Origin: Paenibacillus sambharensis | GTDB lineage: Bacteria > Bacillota > Bacilli > Paenibacillales > Paenibacillaceae | Assembly (NCBI RefSeq): GCF_003233845.1 | Contig: NZ_QKRB01000053.1 | Coordinates: 62,001 to 126,000, forward strand | Reading direction: 5' to 3' | DNA: 64,000 nucleotides | In this document: positions 15,683 to 24,407 of the stretch, piece after piece | Layout: each line of letters opens with the position of its first letter | Numbering within the stretch: position 1 is the stretch's first letter | Program-made: the position numbers and the translations under genes | Notes under the pieces: generated by a model | Database searches by the model: none | What the model was told of the DNA's origin: nothing | Seen by the model: the letters and a program-made list of their open reading frames with translations, nothing else

Positions 15683-16399
15683 GTGAAGAAGAAAATATTA
15701 GTCGTCGACGATGAACCATCCATTTCCATGCTCATTGAGTTTAATTTAAAGCTTGCAGGCTATGATGTACGCTGTGTTCATGACGGAGAGGCCGTATTCG
15801 ATATGCTGAAGCCGTTTCGCCCCGACCTTATTGTGCTCGACCTTATGCTGCCCAAGATGGACGGCATACAGGTCTGCCGGGAGCTCCGTGAACAGAACAA
15901 CGCGGTGCCGATCGTGATGCTGACAGCGCTGCAGGATGTGACAGACAAGATTGCCGGCCTTGATAATGGCGCCGATGATTACATGACCAAACCGTTCAGC
16001 CCGCAGGAACTGATCTCCCGCATCCAGGCAATCCTTCGCCGCGTCCAGCAGCTTCCGGCCACCGGAGATGGCCCTGTTCATGAGATCGGACGTCTGAGCA
16101 TTCATGCCGAGCAGCGTGAGGTCCGTCTCGACGGCAATCTGATCGATCTAACGCCTAAGGAATTTGAGCTTCTCCTCTTCTTGTGCAAGCACCGCGGTAA
16201 AGTACTTAGCCGCCAGCAGCTGCTTCACGGCGTATGGGATTATCACTTTCTGGGCGATACCCGTATTGTGGATGTTCATATCAGTCATCTTCGCGACAAG
16301 ATCGAGAAGAATGCCCGTACCCCGGAATATATTATGACAGTTCGCAACGTCGGCTACAAGCTGACCGGTCCCCAGGTAAAAGACTTGACGCATGCCTGA
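15683..16399 (+). CDS. OmpR/PhoB-family response regulator, PhoP-like
   Basis: A 238-residue regulator: receiver domain at 1-120 (DDE near 9-11, phosphorylated Asp in LIVLDLMLPKMDG, Lys in YMTKPFSP) and winged-helix output domain in the C-terminal 100 residues (LTPKEFELLLFL, DTRIVDVHISHLRDKIE, VRNVGYKL). The closest family I can name is Bacillus PhoP. No kinase gene is adjacent, so its partner is encoded elsewhere or it is an orphan. It starts with GTG at 15683 after AAAGGAG. A terminator shared with convergent serC follows. Confidence 0.88.
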   Translation: MKKKILVVDDEPSISMLIEFNLKLAGYDVRCVHDGEAVFDMLKPFRPDLIVLDLMLPKMDGIQVCRELREQNNAVPIVMLTALQDVTDKIAGLDNGADDYMTKPFSPQELISRIQAILRRVQQLPATGDGPVHEIGRLSIHAEQREVRLDGNLIDLTPKEFELLLFLCKHRGKVLSRQQLLHGVWDYHFLGDTRIVDVHISHLRDKIEKNARTPEYIMTVRNVGYKLTGPQVKDLTHA

Positions 16400-16424
16400 T
16401 TATTGGCTGCGCTCCTCTCGCGAA

Positions 16425-16457
16425 AGACCGCCCTGCTGCTTGGCAGCCGGGCGGTCT
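16425..16457. terminator. Terminator between the PhoP-like gene and serC
   Basis: AGACCGCCCTGCTGC and GCAGCCGGGCGGTCT form a long stem followed by TCTCT on the plus strand. It stands between two convergent genes and may serve both. Confidence 0.8.
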
Positions 16458-16498
16458 TCTCTCTGTCTTGCCTATAGTAACTTACTATAAAAGTCCGA

Positions 16499-17587
16499 TT
16501 AGCCGTTCCGTTTCTGGAAGTCTGCCATGAAGGAAGCCAGTGCCTGGCAGCTCTCATGTGTAACCGCATTGTAAGTCGAAGCTCTTAGACCGCCGACGCT
16601 GCGGTGACCCTTCAGACCAACAAAGCCCTGCTGCTCCGATTCCTTCACGAACTGCTTCTCCAGCTCTTCACTGTGGATGCGGAAGGTTACGTTCATCATC
16701 GAACGGCTGTCCGTATGAGCGAAGCCTTTGTAGAAGCCGCCGCTTTGGTCAATGGCATTATAGATCAGGTTCGTCTTGGCGCGGTTCAATTCGGCAACCT
16801 GCTCTACTCCGCCCTTCGATTGAATCCACTTCAATACGAGATTAACCATGAATACCGAGAAGGATGGCGGTGTATTATACAGGGAATTGTTCTTGGCATG
16901 CGTGTCGTAACGCAGCATCGTAGGCAGTGTCTTGGGTGATGATTCTGCCAGATCCTTGCGGATAATAACAACGGTAACACCAGAAGGTCCCAGGTTCTTC
17001 TGAGCACCTGCGTAGATCATGCCGAATTTATTGATATCGACCGGACGGCTCAGAATATCGCTGGACATATCCGCGATCAGCGGGACATCCTTTGTATCCG
17101 GGAAGGCCTGGAACTGCGTGCCTTCAATGGTCTCATTGGATGTAATATGTACATAAGCCGCGCGCTCCGGGATTACAATATCGGATAATGCGGGAATCCG
17201 GCGGTACTCGTCCGCTTCCGAGGATGCAGCAATTGCTGTCTCACCGATCAGCTTGCCCTCTTTCAGCGCTTTGTCCGCCCAGCTGCCGGTCATTACATAA
17301 GCGCCAACACGATCAGGTGCAAGCAGGTTCATCGGGAACATGGCAAACTGCGTACTAGCTCCGCCCTGCAGGAACAGAACATGGTAATTATCCGAAATGC
17401 CGTACATCTCGCGAAGCAAAGCCTGTGTCTCGTTGTTGACCTGCTCGTACGCGGCACTGCGGTGAGACATTTCCATAATAGACATGCCTGCCCCATGATA
17501 GTCAACGAATTGCTCTTGTGCTTGCTGCAGTACCTCCAATGGAAGTGCCGCAGGTCCTGCATTGAAATTGTATGCACGGTTAGTCAC
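16499..17587 (-). CDS. serC: Phosphoserine aminotransferase
   Basis: A 362-residue fold type I PLP enzyme that converts 3-phosphohydroxypyruvate and glutamate to phosphoserine in serine synthesis. It begins YNFNAGPAALPLEVL and has the PLP lysine in IYAGAQKNLGPSG, the HVLFLQGGAS phosphate-binding segment and SRPVDINKFG, all typical of SerC. Length is normal. It starts with GTG at 17587 with AGGGGTGG upstream. It stands alone, convergent with the PhoP-like gene, and has its own promoter. Confidence 0.97.
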   Translation of the reverse strand: MTNRAYNFNAGPAALPLEVLQQAQEQFVDYHGAGMSIMEMSHRSAAYEQVNNETQALLREMYGISDNYHVLFLQGGASTQFAMFPMNLLAPDRVGAYVMTGSWADKALKEGKLIGETAIAASSEADEYRRIPALSDIVIPERAAYVHITSNETIEGTQFQAFPDTKDVPLIADMSSDILSRPVDINKFGMIYAGAQKNLGPSGVTVVIIRKDLAESSPKTLPTMLRYDTHAKNNSLYNTPPSFSVFMVNLVLKWIQSKGGVEQVAELNRAKTNLIYNAIDQSGGFYKGFAHTDSRSMMNVTFRIHSEELEKQFVKESEQQGFVGLKGHRSVGGLRASTYNAVTHESCQALASFMADFQKRNG

Positions 17588-17622
17588 GTTTCCACCCCTG
17601 GCTTTCTGTATAGGATATGGTT

Positions 17623-17651
17623 ATGATAGCAAGTTTAGTGATATGCTTCAA
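17623..17651 (-). promoter_or_regulatory. Promoter of serC
   Basis: On the minus strand TTGAAG (17651-17646), 17 bp, TATCAT (17628-17623), about 35 bp upstream of the start codon. Confidence 0.75.
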
Positions 17652-17682
17652 GTAAATATGACATTGACAAAGGGGAATTTAC

Positions 17683-18252
17683 ATGAAACAATCTGTGCGC
17701 TTATTCACTGGCATAGCGGTACCTGAGACGGTTCGCCAGGAGCTGGAGCGTCTTCTTCCCGGATGGAAGAGCCGACTCGCCTTTGAACGGTGGCCGCACC
17801 CGATGGATTGGCATATTACCCTGCACTTCCTCGGCGAGATGCCTGCAGGGAAGGTGAATGACATACGCTCGGCGCTGGACCAGGCCGCATCGGACAGCAG
17901 CCCGTTCATGATTAATCTTGAAGGCTACGGCGTATTTGGTCCGCCGGGAAGCCCGTCTATTCTCTGGGCAGGAATCAGCCAGCCCGTCCCCGAGCTCGAA
18001 GCCCTTCACGCCAGACTGGCCTCTGCACTGGAACAGCAGGCGGGCTTCAAGCCAGAGAAGCGCTCCTTCCACCCGCATCTGACCATTGCCCGCAAATACA
18101 AGGGCAAGGACCGCTGGAGCAGCGATCATATGCTGGCGGGTCTGCCGGAGCTCTCTGTATCCTGGCGCGCACAGGAAGCCGTTCTCTATGAAAGCCGGCT
18201 GGGACAACCCCCGATGTACTCGATCATTCACCGGTCTCCGCTGTCTGAATAA
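17683..18252 (+). CDS. thpR: RNA 2',3'-cyclic phosphodiesterase (2H family)
   Basis: A 189-residue protein of the 2H phosphoesterase (LigT/ThpR) family. The two HxT motifs are HITLHFLGE near residue 44 and HLTIARKY near residue 128, and the N-terminus VRLFTGIAVPE is typical. It hydrolyses RNA 2',3'-cyclic phosphate ends in vitro; the cellular role is unclear. The ATG follows AAAGGGG at 8 nt. It is divergent from serC and convergent with glnA. Confidence 0.93.
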   Translation: MKQSVRLFTGIAVPETVRQELERLLPGWKSRLAFERWPHPMDWHITLHFLGEMPAGKVNDIRSALDQAASDSSPFMINLEGYGVFGPPGSPSILWAGISQPVPELEALHARLASALEQQAGFKPEKRSFHPHLTIARKYKGKDRWSSDHMLAGLPELSVSWRAQEAVLYESRLGQPPMYSIIHRSPLSE

Positions 18253-18266
18253 TCACAGTTAAACAA

Positions 18267-18292
18267 AGAGCTCCCGCCGAAACGGGAGCTCT
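18267..18292. terminator. Hairpin between convergent thpR and glnA
   Basis: AGAGCTCCCG and CGGGAGCTCT form a perfect 10-bp stem with a 6-nt loop. The T-run on the plus side is poor (TTGG), and a TTTG follows on the minus side. Confidence 0.8.
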
Positions 18293-18313
18293 TGGCATGT
18301 ATAAGTGCTGGAA

Positions 18314-19738
18314 TTAGCAGTCGTAGTACAGGCTGTATTCGTGCGGATGAACACGGATCGATACAGCTTTAGCTTCAGCGCGCTTCAAGGAAACATAGTT
18401 TTCAACGAAGTCCTTCGTGAAAACGCCGCCCTCTGTCAGGAACTCATAGTCCGCTTCCAGAGCATCAAGCGCTTCGTCCAGAGTGCCTGGAACGCTGCGG
18501 ATTTCTCTCTTCTCTTCGTCGGAAAGGTCATAGATGTTCTTATCGAACGGTCCATATCCCAGTGCAGTCGGGTCGATACCGCGCTTGATGCCGTCCAGGC
18601 CAGCAAGCAGCATAGCTGCGAACGAGATATAAGGGTTAGCCGTGGAGTCCGGTGTACGGAACTCGATCCGGCAGCCTTTTGGCGTTACAGCAGCAACCGG
18701 AATACGGACAGCTGCGGAACGATTGCCCTTCGAGAATACCAGGTTAACCGGTGCCTCATAGCCTGGAACCAGACGCTTAAAGGAGTTGGTCGACGGGTTC
18801 GTCAGCGCGATCAGCGCCGGCGCGTGATGCAGAATGCCGCCGATATAGTTCAGGGCCATCTTGCTCAGGTTAGCATAGGCACCCTTCTCCCAGAACAGCG
18901 GAGTGTCGCCATTGAAGATCGACTGGTGAACGTGCATTCCGCTGCCGTTGTCACCAAACAGCGGCTTCGGCATGAAGGTAGCTGTTTTGCCGTATTGACG
19001 GGCAACGTTGTGTACGATGTATTTATATTTCAGAAGATTATCAGCTGTTTTGGTCAGCGTATCAAACCGGAAGTTGATTTCAGCCTGGCCGGCCGTAGCA
19101 ACTTCATGGTGATGACGCTCAACGCGAAGGCCGGATTCCTGCATCAGGCGTACCATTTCGGAACGGATATCCTGCTGCGTATCGATTGGTGCAACCGGCA
19201 CATAGCCGCCCTTTACGCCAACCTTGAAGCCAAGGTTTCCGCCTTCTTCCTTGCGGTTCGTGTTCCAAGCCGCTTCTTCGGAATCAACCGTGAAGGAAGA
19301 CGTATGCATCGAGCTTTCGTAGCGAACGTCGTCAAAGATGAAGAATTCGGATTCCGGTGCGAAGAATGCAGCCGTACCAACACCGGACTTCTGCAGGTAT
19401 TCTTCAGCCTTCTGGGCGATGCTGCGCGGGTCGCGCTCGTAACGGTCGCCGTCAGGCGTGTGAATGTTACACATGATATTGAGTGTTGGATGATCTGTGA
19501 AAGGATCAACATAAGCAGCTTCCGTATCCGGCATCATAACCATGTCGGATTCTTCAATGCCGCGGAAGCCCGCGATCGAAGAGCCGTCAAACGCAACGCC
19601 GTTAACGAAGGTATCCTCGTCCACCTCAGTCGCAGGAAGCGTAATATGGTGCGCACGTCCCGCAAGATCTACGAAACGGAAATCGACAAACTGGATGCTG
19701 TTTTCTTTAATCGTGTTCAAAACATTTTGAACTGACAT
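18314..19738 (-). CDS. glnA: Type I glutamine synthetase, long (GSI-beta-like) form
   Basis: A 474-residue glutamine synthetase that joins ammonia to glutamate with ATP. Catalytic and metal motifs are clear: ESEFFIFD, AGQAEINFRFDT, NGSGMHVHQS, NRSAAVRIPV and IEFRTPDS. The length and the C-terminus (KNIYDLSDEEKREI..., ending YSLYYDC) resemble the GSI-beta form of proteobacteria, where the Tyr of NLYDL is adenylylated, rather than the shorter glnR-linked GSI-alpha enzyme usual in Firmicutes. No glnR is adjacent. The ATG follows GGAGG. The upstream region has a strong sigma-A promoter and two direct repeats. Paenibacillus genomes often carry more than one glnA, so this may be the secondary enzyme. 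Confidence 0.95.
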   Translation of the reverse strand: MSVQNVLNTIKENSIQFVDFRFVDLAGRAHHITLPATEVDEDTFVNGVAFDGSSIAGFRGIEESDMVMMPDTEAAYVDPFTDHPTLNIMCNIHTPDGDRYERDPRSIAQKAEEYLQKSGVGTAAFFAPESEFFIFDDVRYESSMHTSSFTVDSEEAAWNTNRKEEGGNLGFKVGVKGGYVPVAPIDTQQDIRSEMVRLMQESGLRVERHHHEVATAGQAEINFRFDTLTKTADNLLKYKYIVHNVARQYGKTATFMPKPLFGDNGSGMHVHQSIFNGDTPLFWEKGAYANLSKMALNYIGGILHHAPALIALTNPSTNSFKRLVPGYEAPVNLVFSKGNRSAAVRIPVAAVTPKGCRIEFRTPDSTANPYISFAAMLLAGLDGIKRGIDPTALGYGPFDKNIYDLSDEEKREIRSVPGTLDEALDALEADYEFLTEGGVFTKDFVENYVSLKRAEAKAVSIRVHPHEYSLYYDC

Positions 19739-19816
19739 CTTGAATTTCCTCCATTTCCGAACATTTGCGTAAGTTAGAACTCAGATCGTTCTACTTTTTT
19801 CTTGAAACCTGTCGTT

Positions 19817-19846
19817 ATTATAGAACCAGCCGCTGCCAGTCGTCAA
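19817..19846 (-). promoter_or_regulatory. Sigma-A promoter of glnA
   Basis: On the minus strand TTGACG (19846-19841), 18 bp, TATAAT (19822-19817), about 75 bp upstream of the start codon. Confidence 0.88.
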
Positions 19847-19851
19847 TAGCT

Positions 19852-19884
19852 ATGTCAGGTATTTTTTGCGCGCATGTCAGGTAT
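19852..19884 (-). repeat. Two direct repeats upstream of the glnA promoter
   Basis: ATGTCAGGTAT occurs at 19852-19862 and again at 19874-19884, exactly 22 bp (about two helical turns) apart, ending 5 bp before the -35 element. This is the layout of an activator or repressor site. It is not the inverted TGTNA-N7-TNACA site of GlnR/TnrA. Confidence 0.65.
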
Positions 19885-19936
19885 GCTCACACTTTTGAGC
19901 GTTTATTCATAAAAAGATCATGGCTTTCGGCTCATG

Positions 19937-19986
19937 ACAAAAAGCAGCCGAAGGGGTATGGGAATTTTATCCACCCCTTCAGCTGC
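19937..19986 (-). terminator. Intrinsic terminator of aroF
   Basis: On the minus strand GCAGCTGAAGGGGT and ACCCCTTCGGCTGC form a 14-bp stem followed by TTTTTGTC, 22 bp after the aroF stop. Confidence 0.88.
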
Positions 19987-20007
19987 CGGTTCATTCATTT
20001 CCGAACG

Positions 20008-21069
20008 TTAACGAGTCCAGACGGCAAATGCTTCCTGCGGCTCTTTCACCGTGTTAAACCTCTTGCCCACGACCTCGGCGAGCTTCTCCAGGTCCTTCAA
20101 GAGAGCTGCGAACTGGTCTGGGAACAAGGACTGCACCCCGTCGCCTGTCGAAGAGTTGTCGGGATCGGTATGCATCTCGATAATCAGACCGTTCGCTCCT
20201 GCCGCTACTGACGCCTTCGCCATCGGTTCGATAAGCTCGCGGCGTCCCGTTCCGTGACTTGGGTCCGATATAACCGGCAGATGGCTGAGGCTTTGCAGCA
20301 CCGGAATCGCAGCCAGATCCAGCGTATTGCGGGTATAGGACTCAAAGGTCCGGATGCCGCGCTCACAAAGCATGACGTTCGGGTTTCCGCCCGCCAGAAT
20401 ATATTCCGCCGCATTCAGAAACTCATCATAAGTGGCGCTGAAGCCGCGCTTAAGCAGAACCGGTGTCTGGATTGAGCCCAGCTTGCGCAGCAGATCGAAG
20501 TTTTGCATGTTGCGCGTTCCGACCTGCAGGATGTCCGCATGCTCGGCACAGATGTCCACGTACTCGGGTGTCATGACCTCGGTAATCGTCAGCAGCCCAT
20601 GCTTGCGGCCAGCTTCCGCCATCATGACGAGCCCTTCCACACCAATGCCCTGGAAGCTGTACGGCCCGGTACGCGGCTTGAACGCCCCGCCCCGCAGCAC
20701 CTGGCCGCCCGCATTCTTGACCAGACGTGCGATCTCGTCGATCTGCCTTGGGGATTCAACGGCACATGGACCGCCCATGACAACCAGGTTGTCTCCGCCA
20801 ATCTTCACGCCCTTGATGTCAATGACCGTATCATCCGGATGGAAATCGCGGCTAGCCAGCTTGTAAGACTTCGAGATCTTGATGACATTCTCGACATCCT
20901 TCATGGAACGGAGATGCTCAGCCAGTGCCGGATCCGCCTGTCCGATAATGCCAATGACGGTGCGGTCCGTGCCGCGGGAAACATGCGGCTGAACGCCTGC
21001 CCTGAGGATATGGCCTGCAATTTCATTAATCCGCTCTTCGGTTACTTCCGGCTTCGTGATTACGATCAT
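20008..21069 (-). CDS. aroF: 3-deoxy-7-phosphoheptulonate synthase (DAHP synthase, type I-beta)
   Basis: A 353-residue enzyme that condenses phosphoenolpyruvate with erythrose 4-phosphate, the first step of aromatic amino acid synthesis. Residues 1-70 form a ferredoxin-like (ACT-like) regulatory domain as in the Thermotoga enzyme. The barrel follows with GGPCAVES, RGGAFKPRTGPYSFQG, EVMTPEY, LLKRGF and SDPSHGTGRR. Feedback control by aromatic amino acids through the N-terminal domain is known for this form. The ATG at 21069 is chosen because AAAGGGAGAG is correctly spaced for it and not for earlier in-frame starts. Confidence 0.96.
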   Translation of the reverse strand: MIVITKPEVTEERINEIAGHILRAGVQPHVSRGTDRTVIGIIGQADPALAEHLRSMKDVENVIKISKSYKLASRDFHPDDTVIDIKGVKIGGDNLVVMGGPCAVESPRQIDEIARLVKNAGGQVLRGGAFKPRTGPYSFQGIGVEGLVMMAEAGRKHGLLTITEVMTPEYVDICAEHADILQVGTRNMQNFDLLRKLGSIQTPVLLKRGFSATYDEFLNAAEYILAGGNPNVMLCERGIRTFESYTRNTLDLAAIPVLQSLSHLPVISDPSHGTGRRELIEPMAKASVAAGANGLIIEMHTDPDNSSTGDGVQSLFPDQFAALLKDLEKLAEVVGKRFNTVKEPQEAFAVWTR

Positions 21070-21095
21070 ATTCATCTCTCCCTTTTTCACTTAAA

Positions 21096-21135
21096 CGCTT
21101 ATATGCTTTCAAGCTTTCATGCTTTTATGCTTTTA
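21096..21135 (-). repeat. Short repeats in the aroF leader
   Basis: On the minus strand the leader holds four AAAGCAT-like units (AAAAGCAT, AAAAGCAT, GAAAGCTT, GAAAGCAT) about 9-10 bp apart, between the transcription start and the ribosome site. The purpose is unknown. Confidence 0.6.
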
Positions 21136-21147
21136 TCTATTAAAGCA

Positions 21148-21176
21148 ACTATACAAAAAAAACGGCTGATCGTCAA
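21148..21176 (-). promoter_or_regulatory. Sigma-A promoter of aroF, inside the ispH terminator
   Basis: On the minus strand TTGACG (21176-21171), 17 bp, TATAGT (21153-21148). The -35 hexamer is part of the upstream terminator stem, and the T-run lies in the spacer. Confidence 0.82.
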
Positions 21177-21180
21177 CCGT
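21154..21180 (-). terminator. Intrinsic terminator of ispH
   Basis: On the minus strand ACGGTTGA, a CGA loop and TCAGCCGT form an 8-bp stem followed by eight Ts, 13 bp after the ispH stop. Confidence 0.85.
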
Positions 21181-21193
21181 CTTTTCTCATTTG

Positions 21194-22153
21194 CTATTTT
21201 GTCTGGCTCGCTGTCTTCTCCCGAAGGGTCGGCAGCAGCTTCTTCATGTTCACTGTGCGCCTTGCCTCCCATGTTTCAGGGTTCGCATGGTCATACTGCT
21301 CCAGATAGGTGATGACTTCCTTCGTTATAGGAGTCGGCGTCGAAGCTCCTGAGGTTACCGCTACGCGGTCAATCCCCTCCAGCCATTCCCGGCGGATCTC
21401 GGTCACATCCGCAACCCGGTATGCTTTCACGCCTGATATCTCTTCGGATACCTGTGCCAGTCTGTTCGAGTTATTGCTTCGCGGATCGCCAACGACAATA
21501 CACAGCTGTGCCTGTCCCGCCTGCCCGGCGACCGCTTCCTGCCTTACCTGCGTTGCCAGACAAATCTCATTATGGACTTCTGCGCCCGGAAACTTCTCTA
21601 CGAGCTTGTTTACCAGGTGACGGATATCCCACTGCGACATGGTCGTCTGGTTGGTAATCAGAATCTTGGCGTCTCCCAGCTCTAGACGGGCAATCTCTTC
21701 CTCCCGCTCGATCAGGTGGACATGCTCCGGTGCGATTCCAATCGCACCTTCCGGCTCAGGATGTCCCTTCTTCCCGATATAGACGATCTCGTAGCCCTCA
21801 GCCACCTTATCACGGATCAGATCATGCGTTCTGGTCACATCCGGGCAGGTCGCATCCACGACAGCCAGTCCCTTCTGCTCCGCTCTGCGGCGGACCTCTG
21901 GCGATACGCCATGTGCGGTGAAGATGACAGTTCCTTGCTCAATCTTCTCCAGTATTTCAAGACGGTTCTCGCCGTCAAGCGTGATGATGCCTTCCTGTTC
22001 GAAGGCGTCTGTTACATGCTTGTTATGAACAATCATTCCGAGAATATAAATAGGCCGCGGCAAATCCATATTTTTCGCTGCTTGCAGCGCAAGCACCATG
22101 GCATCTACGACACCATAGCAGTAGCCGCGGGGAGAAATTTTCACAATTTCCAT
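21194..22153 (-). CDS. ispH: 4-hydroxy-3-methylbut-2-enyl diphosphate reductase
   Basis: A 319-residue iron-sulfur enzyme that makes isopentenyl and dimethylallyl diphosphate in the last step of the methylerythritol phosphate pathway. The three cluster cysteines are in [21 protein letters not shown] and [21 protein letters not shown] near the C-terminus is also typical. It starts 27 bp after the CssS-like kinase stop, so it may be read from the same transcript, and it ends at a terminator that overlaps the aroF promoter. Confidence 0.96.
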   Translation of the reverse strand: MEIVKISPRGYCYGVVDAMVLALQAAKNMDLPRPIYILGMIVHNKHVTDAFEQEGIITLDGENRLEILEKIEQGTVIFTAHGVSPEVRRRAEQKGLAVVDATCPDVTRTHDLIRDKVAEGYEIVYIGKKGHPEPEGAIGIAPEHVHLIEREEEIARLELGDAKILITNQTTMSQWDIRHLVNKLVEKFPGAEVHNEICLATQVRQEAVAGQAGQAQLCIVVGDPRSNNSNRLAQVSEEISGVKAYRVADVTEIRREWLEGIDRVAVTSGASTPTPITKEVITYLEQYDHANPETWEARRTVNMKKLLPTLREKTASQTK

Positions 22154-22180
22154 CGTACACCCGCTTTCTGCCCTAACCCG

Positions 22181-23680
22181 CTAGTGTTGGTCCGGCTCCT
22201 TCATTATACCTGAATCGTCCTTTGGAGGAAAGAATACCGGCAGCCACACGATGAAGGTCGTTCCTTCTCCTTCGCGTGTCTTCACCTCAACCGAGCCCCC
22301 ATGCTCGTCAATAATCCACTTGGCAATGGAAAGCCCGAGTCCCGTTCCCGCCGTTTTGCCGCGTGATTCATCCGCCCTGTAGAACCGCTCGAAGATATGC
22401 GGCACCTCGTCGTTGTCCATGCCGATCCCGGTATCCTGAACGATTAACCCTGCTTGGCCATCTACCCGGACCGCTCTCAGCTCCACATATCCTTCCGCCG
22501 TATACTTGAATGCATTCTCGACGAATATGAAAATCAGCTGACGCAGGTAGTCCGCATTCCCCATAACCTGGATATCCTCAATGGGCGACAGGTCCCCGAT
22601 CTGCCAGTCCGCTCTGCGCGGAAGCAGGTTCGCCCGGCGGGCGACCTCTTCAACAAGCGGCAGGAGCTCAACAGGCTCCTTCTCCATCTCATAACCCGCA
22701 TCCGCACGTGCAAGGGATAGCATATCGGCCACCAGGCGGCTCATCCGCTTCGCCTCATCCGATATATCTCTCATCGCTTCCAGCGACAACTCTGCCCGGT
22801 CAGGGCTCAGCACCACTCCCCTGCCGCCATCACCTTCTGATACGGCGGAGGCTTCGGACAGCTCGGGCCGCCACATTTTCTCCAGCAGGTCAATATTGCC
22901 CCGGATTGTAGTCAGCGGCGTCCGCAGCTCATGAGATGCGTCGGAAACAAACCTTCGCTGCGTCTTGTAGGCATCAGCAAGGTCATTATAAGTCTTCTCC
23001 AGCCGCCCCAGCATACCGTTGAGCGTATCTGTTAGCTGCCCCAGCTCATCATTAGGGGCGCCGCGGGGAATTCGCACGCTGAGATTCGAGCCGTTCTCGA
23101 TCCGGTTGGTTGCACGGATGACATCCTCGATTGGCCGCAGCGCCTTGCGGGCCAGGAACAGGCCCAGGGTAAAGGCCAGAAAGATCGCCACGATGGATGT
23201 GAACACTAATATGGTTCGCAGGCTGCTCAAATACTGCTCCTGCTGTTCGGTATAATAAGCTACCTGAATAAGACCGACGACCTCGCCATCCGCCTCCATA
23301 CGCAGCGGTACCTGATAGGACAAGAAGTGATAGCCTTCGACCATCATATCGGCAAAGCCTTCCTTCAATCCGGAAGGTTTGGCCGGGTACGGAAGCTGAA
23401 GCTGAAACCGGCGGATCGTATCCGATAACGGAAATACTTCCTGGGTATTGTAATTGACGAACTGGATGAAGACACCCTCATACTGCAGGCTGACGAAAGG
23501 CACGATATCAAGATTACTGATCGGCACAGCACGGATCTTCTGAGCCTGATTCTTCAGTTGCTCCTTAATGTCTCCGTACGTGTTGTAGTTGACGAAGAAG
23601 TAGATAGCCGTGCCGAGGATGACCATCGTAACGGCCAGTATGCCGGAGTACCACAGGGTAAGACGCAGCCTGATCGACAT
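22181..23680 (-). CDS. Sensor histidine kinase, CssS-like
   Basis: A 499-residue membrane kinase. Membrane segments lie near residues 8-30 and 158-178, enclosing an extracellular sensor of about 130 residues. A HAMP linker follows, then the HisKA box SDASHELRTPLTTIRG and a HATPase domain (N box IFVENAFKYT, G1 DTGIGM, G2 GTGLGLSI). With the adjacent OmpR-type regulator and HtrA-type protease, it most resembles the CssRS system, which senses misfolded secreted proteins at the membrane-wall interface. The start overlaps the regulator stop by one base (TGATG). Confidence 0.9.
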   Translation of the reverse strand: MSIRLRLTLWYSGILAVTMVILGTAIYFFVNYNTYGDIKEQLKNQAQKIRAVPISNLDIVPFVSLQYEGVFIQFVNYNTQEVFPLSDTIRRFQLQLPYPAKPSGLKEGFADMMVEGYHFLSYQVPLRMEADGEVVGLIQVAYYTEQQEQYLSSLRTILVFTSIVAIFLAFTLGLFLARKALRPIEDVIRATNRIENGSNLSVRIPRGAPNDELGQLTDTLNGMLGRLEKTYNDLADAYKTQRRFVSDASHELRTPLTTIRGNIDLLEKMWRPELSEASAVSEGDGGRGVVLSPDRAELSLEAMRDISDEAKRMSRLVADMLSLARADAGYEMEKEPVELLPLVEEVARRANLLPRRADWQIGDLSPIEDIQVMGNADYLRQLIFIFVENAFKYTAEGYVELRAVRVDGQAGLIVQDTGIGMDNDEVPHIFERFYRADESRGKTAGTGLGLSIAKWIIDEHGGSVEVKTREGEGTTFIVWLPVFFPPKDDSGIMKEPDQH

Positions 23681-24372
23681 CAGCCATTCTCCCCTTTAAG
23701 CACGTAACCTGTACCTCTTACCGTCTGGATAAGCCGCTTGGCTCCTCCCTCTTCCGTCTTCTGCCGGAGCATGGCAATATATACCTCCAGCACATTGGAC
23801 TCCCCGCTGTAATCATAGCCCCATATTTTCTCCATGATGGTCTCCCTTGCCAGGACGCGGCGGGGATTCTGCATGAACAGATGCAGCAGGTCAAACTCCT
23901 TGCTTGTCAGGTCAAAGGCTCTGCCCGAACGGATCGCTTCGCGCGAATCAATATCAAGCACCAGGTCTTCAAATACCAGTCTGCCCGCACCCGTATCCGC
24001 CTTATCCGATTTGCGGCGCAGCAGTGCGCGGACTCTTGCCAGCAGCTCTTCCAGCGCGAACGGCTTAACCAGATAATCGTCAGCACCCATATCAAGTCCC
24101 TTGACCCGGTCCTTGATCTCATCCTTCGCTGTCAGCATCAGAATCGGCACGGTGCTCCCGCTCTCTCTGATCCGCCGGCATACTTCCCAGCCATCCACAT
24201 TCGGCATCATCACATCGAGCACAACCATATCCGGCTCGCTCGTCAGCATCGTCTTCAGCCCGCTCAAGCCGTCATTGGCCGTCATAATCTCATAGCCCTC
24301 GAACGCAAGCGAGCGTCTTAACAGCGAAGTGATCTTCTCATCATCGTCCACAACCAAAATCCTAGGTCTCAT
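23680..24372 (-). CDS. OmpR-family response regulator, CssR-like
   Basis: A 230-residue regulator with a receiver domain (DDDEK near 9-13, phosphorylated Asp in MVVLDVMMPNVDG, Lys in YLVKPFALEE) and a winged-helix domain (LTSKEFDLLHLFM, GESNVLEVYIAMLRQK, VRGTGYVLK). It lies between htrA and the kinase gene in one transcription unit. It is probably phosphorylated by that kinase and acts on the 11-bp-phased repeats upstream of htrA. The CssR assignment rests on this neighbourhood rather than on any single residue. Confidence 0.9.
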   Translation of the reverse strand: MRPRILVVDDDEKITSLLRRSLAFEGYEIMTANDGLSGLKTMLTSEPDMVVLDVMMPNVDGWEVCRRIRESGSTVPILMLTAKDEIKDRVKGLDMGADDYLVKPFALEELLARVRALLRRKSDKADTGAGRLVFEDLVLDIDSREAIRSGRAFDLTSKEFDLLHLFMQNPRRVLARETIMEKIWGYDYSGESNVLEVYIAMLRQKTEEGGAKRLIQTVRGTGYVLKGENG

Positions 24373-24407
24373 TCCGCTTCCCCCTAAATGTTCCTCTCAT
24401 AGCAAGA

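Noticed and set aside
18305-19735. A 476-codon open frame on the plus strand opposite glnA
   Set aside because: It spans the glnA gene exactly in antisense. Long mirror frames like this arise when the coding strand avoids the codons that give antisense stops.
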